Positions 16,677 to 24,820 of a stretch of 24,820 bases of DNA are shown in pieces (positions within the stretch are counted from its first letter, which is position 1; every line of letters starts with the position of its first letter). Location: assembly GCA_049999805.1 (NCBI GenBank), contig JBNGIO010006348.1, positions 1 to 24,820 on the forward strand, written 5' to 3'. Source of the DNA: Folioceros fuciformis. Its lineage: Eukaryota > Anthocerotophyta > Anthocerotopsida > Anthocerotales. Under the pieces are notes generated by a model that did not search any database, was not told where the DNA came from, and saw only the letters and a list, made by a program, of their open reading frames with translations. The position numbers were made by a program, and so were the translations under genes.

Positions 16677-19600
16677 ATGAGGTCGCAGTCGTACAACTTC
16701 CCCGGACCGTGGCCTACCACTTGTGTTGGCTCTGTCCTTGCCTCACCACAGCTGGTAGATCCGGCAGGTTTGTCCGAGTCTCTTCTCTGTGAAACTTGGG
16801 TGGTGATGCTGCACAGTAACAGCTGTTCTGAGATTGGTTTTCGTGTTGCAGTGGATCCTCTTCTATTCGATAGAGAAGGCGATCCTCAGAGACTAGCATC
16901 GGTCGGGGGTCGGATTTTCGAGGTTGGTGTTGACCTTGCATTGCAGATGATTGAAAAGGGTTGCATGGTTACTTGCATGTTAATAGCATTGCATGCCTGC
17001 CAGCAGTCAGAATGGAATCAAGGCAATCCCCCTCTCGAAGACCTCGTCGATGCAGATGTGTCTGCCGAATATGTGGGCAGCTCTGATGCATCACGTGGAT
17101 TTCTCGGAAATCAGCTATGGGGTGTGCAGGTACTCAATTGAATACCCATATCTTTCCACATTAAGGCCAACCCTTGCTTGGCCTTGCTTTTGCCGAGCTG
17201 TGCATGAGATGAGTGGCGGTTGGCAGGGTCAAGACGGAACCACACAACTCTTCTTCCCTACCGGTGATAACCAAGATAGAGTGGGAGGTGCCCTGCTTTC
17301 TTCATCTGGTAAGGGAAACCGGTGGCGGCTCTCATCCAGTCTTGGAGACTCTGGCGTTCCCTCGAAGAAGTTTACCGAATCCGTTAGTTTGCAAAGCCCG
17401 ATCCTGCAGGTCAGTATGTGTTGTGTCTTACACTCTTTAAGTTGCGTGCTGCTCTTTCACCTGTGCCTGCTTTAGCACATCATAACAGTTGCTGAACTTT
17501 TGGAACAGTTATCAGGAGTGAAGGACGATACTCAGTTAGGTGTCTCGCTCATAGCAGCACGTTCACTGTGTTCTGTCAGTATCCTTGGGGCCTTGCAAGA
17601 GGTATCTTGACTTCGTGTGCTATTTACGTAAGCTTTGCTTTTCGGTGTTGTAGCAGATGTTGGACTAAGCATTTCCTTTTTTTCCTCTCGTTTTTCTGGT
17701 TTATGATTTGGTGTCGGATCACAGAAGGAGCACATCCGTTTTACTTGTATTGCAGGGCTGGATTTCAATGATCCTTTGTGCCATGTAAGTGTTCTGTAGC
17801 CCTGGGTGGCTGCTTTATTCATTTCCCTGTGTCCTTGCTCCACTGATGGGTTTGAAATTCGTCTTTCAAGGTTGCGTGGAATTCTCACATTTATGGGGAA
17901 GCTGCTGTGGCATTTGCCACAGGAAATGTTTACATGCTTGATGCGGAAGTTTCCTCGGGAAACTTGCATTTGACACCTACTGGCACGCTGATATCGTCAA
18001 AGAGCAATGGAATATACGGTTCAGGAAACAGGTGGTTCTGGCAGGAGCAAGCAAGCAGGCGGGAAAGGCTGAAGCAACTTCAGGAAACGTCGATTCCTAG
18101 CAATACTGCAAAAGCAGACTGGTGGTGTTGTGAGTATGCCTGGCACCCTCGAACTATCTTTGTCGCTGGGTCTGAGCAAGTGTCGCTGGTTGACTTCAGG
18201 AGCAAGGCAGTAAATCCCCGGATGCAGGCTCCGTGTGGTGCATCTGAGAAAATCATCCCTTCACAGTCGTCCATTGTTGCAAAGGCGACATGCTCCGGTT
18301 ACTGCACCCAGAGTGTTGACAGAGACCATTTTCTTGCTTTTAGCAGGGATGAGTTTCAGGGGATGTATCATTTTTGTGTTGCTAGCAGGAAGCATCTCAT
18401 GCTGTATGATGTTCGGCGACCTCACACCCCTGTACTCCAGGTTTGTTTGGTTCTGCGTCTCACTCCAGCGGTTACAACTAAGTGCAGGCTGTATTATAGT
18501 TGGGTTGGCAGTGCTATCTACAGCTAACCTGGGGTGCAAATCATTGGCAGTGGGAGCATACCATGTCAAAGGAGCCGCCAAAACTTTTGGTTATCCACCC
18601 CATGTCGTTGCTGACCTCTGGGATGATGAACTCGTCCAGCTCCACTTCGAGCTCAGGTTAGGATCTTCTAACCTGTCCCACAGTTCAGCCACGAGGGGAC
18701 ATTGTGGAGTCTGAGGTTGTACTGCTGTGTTAATTCCTCTTCCTCAGGGAGCATCGTACTGGCGGCAAGTGTGAGGTCAGGGGACATTCGTGCATTTTGT
18801 TATGGACCTCAATCGGCTGTTGCACCAGTCCTGCCAACGAGAGTGACAAGGGCAAAGAAAAAATCAGACCTGGATGATGTTTTGTGTGCCTGGGAGCTTC
18901 CATCCAAGGTGTTTGCTCCTCAAGAAAAGCTTGACAATTCCTCGGAAATTTCACTTTGTGTAAGGGATATGAATGTGGAGGAGAACTATATATCAGGGCT
19001 TACTGTTCTCGGTCATTCAGGGGAGATCAAAGGCAAAAAGACTCGCTTTGGTGGCAAGCACTTTTCAATTGTGCAGCTCACTGGGGAAGGTGACATTGTC
19101 GTGCAAAATTATAAGGGCTCTCACCAACTGACAAGAGGCGCGGCAGAGATACTATCCAATGTTGACACTTCTCTGTCAGGTTTGTGAAGTCTTTACCGGG
19201 AGCTCATTTGTGCATCATCTCTTTTTGTTTCGTGTCACGTCAGTTTGGGGCTAACCTACCTACGGTCCAGCTGCAGCGGAAGAAGGCGGATACAAAATAG
19301 AAAGAATGCCTGCACTTCTCAACTGTATCCTTCAACCATCAATGTACAATGAATTGTGATTGCTTGCTATGTATGTTTATGCTGTTTCTTCTTGACGGCA
19401 TATAGATATTCGGAAGGGGTCCGTCTGGCCAGCTTATCACTCCAGGCCCTCTGAGAACAACCTAAGTGAGCAGTCTTCGTCAGTTCCGAGCGTAGGGCAA
19501 AAGAGGAAGCGGAAGAGCATACCGTTGGGCAGGCGTGTAAAGGCTAAAAAGGTCGTGTTTGACCAGGACAGACTTCGAAGGTGTCTCTCAGATATTGTCG

Positions 19601-20740
19601 GCAATATTGAGGCAAGGTCCTTACCAGCTGATTGTGGCACTGGAGTTCAGAAGGGGAAGATCATTAATCAGCTGAGAATAAACCTTTTCGAGCCTGATTG
19701 CTCACTTGCTATGTATCCTCAGTTGATGTCCGTATTGTGCTGCGAGGATTGGTTGCAGTTCTTGTTTTGAAAAATAGAGCCATGTTCCTTGTTTTGTCTT
19801 CACCGCATATTAGACATGAAGTTGGGAGGAAACTGGTGCAGATGCAGCTCCCTGCAAGTGTTGCAGAGCTTCCAAGTGGCATGCCTTCTCACATGGAGGA
19901 TGTGTCTGAGGTGGTTAAGAGGCGTCCACCTCTTCTCACAAGTTTGCTTGGGGGGGTGGCTAAAGAAGCAGGGTTCTTGTCAACCGGAGGAGCACCAGAG
20001 TTATCCGAACGTCATCCTACAGTTCCTCTGCCCTTGCTTATTGACTTCTTGCAACACAGGAACGAGGCCCATCTAGATGATGTTAATAAGCGGGAGAAGG
20101 ATGAGGCAGAAGGTCCAAAGGATGGTTGCTCGGCAAATGGCGTGAAGAGCAGTTACGAAGTCCTCGTGGAGGAAAACCTTGGGCTTAGTGGTAGTATTGA
20201 TCAGGTCCTGCAGGAACAAGAGATAGATTCCGGTACAACCTTGTTAGATGACATGGAGTTGGAAAATCACGAGGGAAGATCAAGTATGATGACTTATAAC
20301 GTGTTATGGGACATGCATGATCCGATGATCAATGAGGCCGACAGAGAAGTCCTGGTCCAGGCAGGTGTGCCAAGGAGTAATGGACCTCTCGCTCCCGGGC
20401 CCGATCTTCCCGGGTACTACTTCACCAGATTTGTAGCCAGAAGAAAGCCAGAAAAGGAAAGCCCCACTGACAAAGGTGGAGAACCTGGTGCTGGCTTGGA
20501 CCCATCGCTTTGCCCCATCGTGCTCCCCTATGATGGCAAAGGTAAACCGACAATCTTCCTGTCCATGCTAAGTTGGTGCTGATGTGTGTTGTGTTCTAAT
20601 CCGGTCTCCGGTGGCTCTTTGTAGATGTTGAACTTGACGCTTACAGTTTGGAAAAAATAAAAGCCAGGGAAGCAGCAATGAGGAAATGGACCCAGTCCCT
20701 TCCTCAATATCAAGCCCTGTTTTCGAGGTCCATATGCTAG
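16677..20740 (+). CDS. TAF1C/Rrn6-like RNA polymerase I factor, about eleven exons
   Basis: Exon model: 16677-17129, 17227-17409, 17509-17601, 17725-17784, 17871-18440, 18551-18656, 18748-19179, 19277-19324, 19406-19712, 19814-20541 and 20625-20740. All joins keep frame with GT/AG ends, giving about 1030 residues. An extra in-frame intron may run 16923-17003. Exon 8 could start six bases earlier at 19271. Features typical of plant TAF1C-like proteins include LFFPTGDN, NDPLCHVAWNSHIYGEA, a WD-like block with CEYAWHPRTIFVAG and LVDFRSK, then FCVASRKHLMLYDVRRP and PVLQWEH. A basic KRKRK motif is a likely nuclear signal. The end has a WDMHDPM motif and finishes WTQSLPQYQALFSRSIC. TAF1C is a subunit of the selectivity factor that places RNA polymerase I on rDNA; the N-terminal half should form a beta-propeller. 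The assignment rests on remembered motif layout, so another WD-like nuclear protein is possible; the gene model is firmer than the name. Confidence 0.65.
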
Positions 20741-21009
20741 ACTTGCTGACATTGGAGAAAATGGTTGATTTATCTCGAGGAGTAAGTTTTGTAGCTAGGT
20801 GCGAGATGCTGGCTAAACCGCGCCATGCTTGAGGAGTTGAGGTTGAATCTTGCCCTACATGATGTGGGCAGTTCTTTGTAACGTGAATTTGTATATTACA
20901 GGTCTCTACTAGTTACGTTAAATTTCAAATCCGTCACCTTTGATGAAGGCCTGCTGTGAATACTTGGAAGGAATACAATGTGGAGCTGAGGCTAAAACGC
21001 ACTGTACAC

Positions 21010-21070
21010 GTACGCGGTTCGCGCACTGGATTCTACAATTTGTGGACCCAGGTCCAGAGTTCAAATCTCG
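21010..21070 (+). repeat. tRNA-like, possible SINE head
   Basis: GCGGTTCGCGCACTGG at 21013-21029 resembles the D-loop region and following D/anticodon stem of a tRNA (box A area). About 28 bases after its end, GAGTTCAAATCTC at 21057-21069 resembles box B and the T-loop. Order and spacing fit a tRNA body, but the T-stem does not pair as a real tRNA would and no complete acceptor stem is found. An AT-rich tract begins about 75 bases later. Best read as a tRNA-derived SINE or tRNA pseudogene. Confidence 0.4.
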
Positions 21071-22017
21071 CTAGAGTCTCTCGGTAGAAGCACCTGTGCC
21101 GTCTGGCATGATGAATCGAGGACGAAACACATCATTGAGGTCATAGAATAAAATTAATACAAAAATATTTATCATACAAAATTGTAAAAAGGTGTTATAC
21201 TTTTCTTTTTTTCACAATCTCTATTGTTCTTTGTGCCCACAGCTTGAAGGGAGCGGGAGCCTGAATTGGGCGACTACTCCAAACGTTAAAGGTACGTGGT
21301 GGGGCTTTTGAGGTTTCTACAAGCCTGCGAACATCTTGGACCCTATTGACCTCAAGTTCCGTTTTACAAGCATGAGGAGACAGTGAGCGGGCCCCAAGGA
21401 GATTGCATTGCAGTCACAATGACAAACATTATGAAAAGGGCATTAGTGAAAAGCACGACCAACCAAGAAACGTCACACAAAGGATGTGCAAGTGAGTCCA
21501 TAGTGGCATAGCAACCAGGCTACAGGAGTTGGAAAGCAGCGGAATTTTGTAACATAGAATTCAGGACAAGGGGCAAAAGGCTATTGTGAGCCAAATAAAT
21601 GTATACTACGAATAGAACTGGTATGACCACGTTTCATTCCAATTTTGAACACCGAGCATCCGATGTACTATGTCCATGCGATGTTGTGACCTGGGTAGCA
21701 TTCACAATGCCTTGCTGCGCAGTTGCGCAGTATTCAGCATAATGAGCACACTGTGCAGGAAACTGCAAATCGAGCAAGCGGGGCTCGCACACAGTGAGCG
21801 ACTACCCCACCATACACGGGCCGGGTACTGAAATGGCATGCCGGGTTCCAAGATTGCTTAAACATGTATTACTTTGTGTTATAAATTCTGATCCTTGTTT
21901 AGAAGTGTGTGTGTGCACTGGAGCGAGCGCGCGGGCATGTGCTTCGCGGACGCACTTGCAAGTATGCAAGCTTAATAATCTGAGGTCCTTTCATTTCAGG
22001 TGGTCACCAAACGTAGA

Positions 22018-22190
22018 AGCTAGGCTAGGCCTTCTACGTCACCATGGCACCCGCACAGCTTGCCTTCTGCCGGGCCAGGCCAGGCCTGCCCTTGACGTGA
22101 CCGCCAGGCCCTCTACGTGACCACCACACCCGCGCCCTCACCCGCATTGCTAGCCTTCTACCTTGGACACTTCTACCTTGGCACCTTGGT
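22018..22190 (+). repeat. GC-rich degenerate short repeats
   Basis: Variants of CCTTCTACGTCACCATGGCACC, CTTGACGTGACCGCCAGG, CTCTACGTGACCACCACACC and CTTCTACCTTGGCACC follow one another at intervals of roughly 20-60 bases. The common core is CTCTACGTGACC. Copies are diverged, so this is an old or short array. Confidence 0.5.
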
Positions 22191-22789
22191 GTGTTCACGA
22201 CTTGCTAATCAGGTTCATTGATCATTGCGGCTTTCTTCATGTTCATAAGTGTGCGCATTACTGGAGCTCAAGATCGAGTGCTTTGCTTAAAATTTTGCTG
22301 GTACCACCTGTATAGAAAGCTTGCCTGGATTACTGGACAGGCCTTGGCCTTGGAATGATTGTAGAGGCTACAGAGTCAAACACCATGGCATCTCATAGTA
22401 TATATCCCATGGTTCTTATCGATTTGGATACCTATAACAATGAAAATAAAGAGCTTCACATGCTAGAAGGTCCCAAGGAGAGGGCACAATGGTCTACACG
22501 TTCTACTCAAGCCCTTCTGGATGCATTTGAGGATATGTATGTAAAATTGGAGAGAGGGAATTTTGCAGCAAAGCATTGGAGGCAAATTGCTGCATCCATT
22601 GGAGGTGCTTGTTCTTGGAAAGTGAGCTATGTGCAGTGTAAATAGAAAATGGACGCATTGAAAAAGAGATACAAGCAAGAGTGTTTGAAGAGGGGTAAGC
22701 GGGTGCCCTTACACAAGCTGTCATACCTGTGGAAAAGAATGTCCCACCAACATCCAATTGTGATAAGGTCTCTACATCCCACAACAATC

Positions 22790-22939
22790 TTGTTGTACAT
22801 GTCCGGAGTACAGCTGTGGACGAGGTTAGTTCTAGGATTGTTGTATATGTCCGGAGTGCAGCTGTGGACGAGGTTAGTTCTANNNNNNNNNNGATTGTTG
22901 TATATGTCCGGAGTGCAGCTGTGGACGAGGTTAGTTCTA
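22790..22939 (+). repeat. 48-base tandem repeat interrupted by a gap
   Basis: Three visible copies: 22790-22834 (diverged, shorter), 22835-22882 and 22893-22939. Each contains TATGTCCGGAGTGCAGCTG (first copy slightly different) and ends GAGGTTAGTTCTA. The second and third look identical over the 47 bases they share and flank a 10-N gap. The unit length is a multiple of three, so reading frames stay open across copies. Confidence 0.9.
22883..22892. other. Assembly gap of 10 N
   Basis: Ten Ns between two identical repeat copies. This is an assembly join in a repeat, so the number of copies is uncertain. Confidence 0.98.
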
Positions 22940-22977
22940 CACCTAGAATGAAGCAGAGAAACAATTTTTCTTACTAG

Positions 22978-24820
22978 CCTTGATTTGGCCCAAATGAGAA
23001 CTCGAAGGGAGAGAGACATGTGGTTGAAGATGGTATTGGGTCTCCAAACAAACCTATAACAACGGCTTCCAAGTTGCCCAATGTTTTGAGACAAAACACG
23101 TCACCTAAAAAAAAAGGGTAGAAGAATATCTTTTGGAAGTTATTTGAAGGAAGGTCTGGGTAATTTTGCAAAAGTTTATTCTGACATAGAGCTTGCTAGG
23201 ATGGCTAAAACCACGTTTTTAGCAAATTGGTGATGCAAATGCTCAAGCTCACATGCAAACTCAAGTATAGATAGCTCAAATCTTTGCAACAGCTTTGAAA
23301 AAAGACAAGTAGTGAGCAAAGCCACAAGTTCTCTCTACATGTATTTTATTTCTCAAGGAATGCACATGAGAAAGTACAATCCTGAAAGAACTTCTTTGTT
23401 GAACATTTATTTTGCCTACCTTTGATTTCCAGTACCACTCATTGCACGCTGATTGATTCTCCACGCTCGCCATTCTTGGTATATAGCCAATCTCATCAAC
23501 TTTGTCTTCCTGTTCAACCTTTTCTGGGTCATAAAAAAAGATCGTTTTTTTGAATGATATTAGAAGGGGCTAGTGCCCCTTTTTGCCTTTGGCCCTACTT
23601 GGGTTGTTCCTCCAATCTCTGGAGTAGATAGGACTTTCCATCTCTACCGATTTTGGCACATAGTGGTATCAACCTCATTTTGAGTGTTTTGTTATCCCTA
23701 GCTTGCCTACCCTTAATGGGAATTTCTATTAATGAAGATGCCTGACTTTTGAAGAGGTTCTCATTGTTTTATGTAAAAATTTTAAATATAAATTTTTATA
23801 ATAATATTTGTTTCTCTATTGGTCTAGATAGTATTTCAAGTATGATGATTTTTTAAAACTATTTTTTATTCTTTTATTATTATTATGAAGTTACATACTT
23901 TGTTCTTGTTCTTGGTTAAAATTGTTGAGTTAAAACTTGATATCTTGGTAAGTGGAATGAGACGTTCGCAATGTTCTTCCTTTATATCAAACAAATATTC
24001 AAAGTTTCTAACACTGACAAGACAAATGTATTGTAATCACACATCAGTTCCTTACATTGCTTTGACCATATGTAAATCCTTCTCCCTAAACCTATGCTTA
24101 ACCATTGAATGACAGTTGCACCACCCCATAAATCTTCTAAACTTGCTAACAATTTTATTTTATCCATGTATTAATAAATATTTTAGATAGTTGGTCCATG
24201 AATACTGACCAAGACTTCTCCTGACAAGTACTTTCATAGTTGTCATTTCATTGAGATCATTTTCTTCTATGCCTCTTTCCAATTCTGCAATTGCTTTGAT
24301 TCATAGTTCTATTGATGTTACTATTCCATTTAACAAATATTCAATACAATCGAATAAGCAATTGCTTGGGAAAATTTTAAAATTTCTACTTGTTTGAAGT
24401 CCAATATGTCATAAAACAATATGTATATCCATTCATTGTCTTCTTACAAATATTACGAAGAGAAAACATGCAATTAAGACGAGAGTTCCCAAAGCTTATA
24501 TGTCTAATTTATTCTGAAAAATAAATCCCATGTAGGTCCTAACTTCAAGTTTATTTGAATTACCAAGTCTTAGATGAATAATCTTTAGGATTTAGCCATA
24601 CATCTTTATATAAAAAGGCTTATATTTATGTCTTATCATGGGAACTTCTTTAAATATTTTAAAAGATAATCTACTTAAAAATTACTATAAGAAAGAGTTA
24701 AGTATTTTAAAATAAGACAATAATTAAATTACCTTGTAGTACATTCTTAAAATAGATTAGTTTCTCATAATAAAGACAAAAAAGAGCTAAGTGCTATAAT
24801 TTGAGGCTAAATAATTACAT
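22978..24820. other. AT-rich spacer with possible retroelement traces
   Basis: No supportable gene. A 22-base sequence at 23624-23645 matches 6262-6283 at 20 positions. Nineteen bases later TGGTATCAACC (23664-23674) resembles the first bases of a plant retrotransposon primer-binding site (complement of initiator tRNA-Met 3' end, TGGTATCA). From 23750 to the end the sequence is very AT-rich and featureless. Confidence 0.4.

Larger units (their letters stand above)
20741..22354. other. Intergenic region with repeat fragments
   Basis: No gene. The first ~200 bases are probably the 3' UTR of the TAF1C-like gene. Further on are a tRNA-like stretch (21010-21070), an AT-rich tail (about 21140-21200), a GT microsatellite (21907-21915) and a GC-rich set of degenerate repeats (22018-22190). 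The 108-residue frame at 21794-22120 spans the last two and is not convincing. Confidence 0.45.
22355..22977 (+). pseudogene. SIP1-type trihelix transcription factor, broken
   Basis: Bases 22355-22645 encode an N-terminal part followed by AQWSTRSTQALLDAFEDMYV, LERGNFAAKHWRQIAASIGG and VQCK. After a TAG at 22643-22645 the same frame continues KMDALKKRYKQECLKRG and LHKLSYLWKRM. Together these form the trihelix (Myb/SANT-like) DNA-binding domain of the SIP1 subfamily, which normally reads QCKN(K/R) at the position of the stop. The TAG thus replaces the conserved Asn codon, and the domain is cut about two thirds through. After KRM the similarity ends and a tandem repeat begins. Two frames pass through it: one ends 22951, the other (22729-22977) looks more protein-like, which could mean a frameshift. 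Gene fragment or pseudogene is most likely; a sequence error at the TAG is possible. Confidence 0.7.

Noticed and set aside
21010-21070. Functional tRNA gene
   Set aside because: No complete acceptor stem, T-stem does not pair, so only a tRNA-like fragment is supported.
21794-22120. 108-residue plus-strand frame
   Set aside because: It runs across a GT microsatellite and a degenerate GC repeat and is Cys/Arg-rich without a domain.

Overview
This is nuclear DNA from a plant, most likely a land plant or close streptophyte relative. The evidence is a set of plant-type genes (an AT1G63610-like DUF760 protein, a SIP1-type trihelix protein, a BAT1-like permease), GT-AG introns mostly of about 80-210 bases, and plant telomere-type TTTAGGG motifs. 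Coding exons are GC-rich at third positions, while most spacers are very AT-rich; that contrast leans toward a non-seed plant, but this is inference. The sequence contains two assembly gaps (100 N at 10030-10129 and 10 N at 22883-22892).

Left part (1-5400). An intronless SYS1 Golgi membrane protein gene (+, 1149-1604) converges on a seven-exon plastid-type DUF760 gene (-, 3571-1912). An intronless AT-rich gene for an unusual RING-finger protein (+, 4439-5395) follows, with its own TATA box and poly(A) signal.

Middle (5400-12700). This part is poor in genes. It holds AT-rich spacer, a minisatellite carrying a telomere-like box in each unit (7779-7978), a 2.5-kb GC-rich, G-biased, internally repetitive island (about 8130-10700), and a second degenerate telomere-like tract (11003-11071). 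I found no credible gene here, although the GC island creates long spurious frames on both strands.

Right part (12700-24820). A four-exon APC-family amino acid permease (+, 12766-14862) is followed by a possible small two-exon gene (15475-15937). A head-to-head pair comes next: intronless TRM112 (-, 16425-16060) and a large multi-exon gene read as the plant TAF1C/Rrn6-like RNA polymerase I factor (+, 16677-20740). These share about 250 bases of promoter, and both products plausibly serve ribosome production. Beyond them lie a tRNA-like, SINE-like stretch near 21010-21070, a SIP1-type trihelix gene broken by an in-frame TAG with 48-base tandem repeats after it, and AT-rich DNA with faint retroelement traces.

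Most gene calls rest on recognising conserved protein families. The exon joins were worked out by hand from frame continuity and GT/AG sites. The most unusual structure is the GC-rich island bracketed by two telomere-like tracts in the same orientation.
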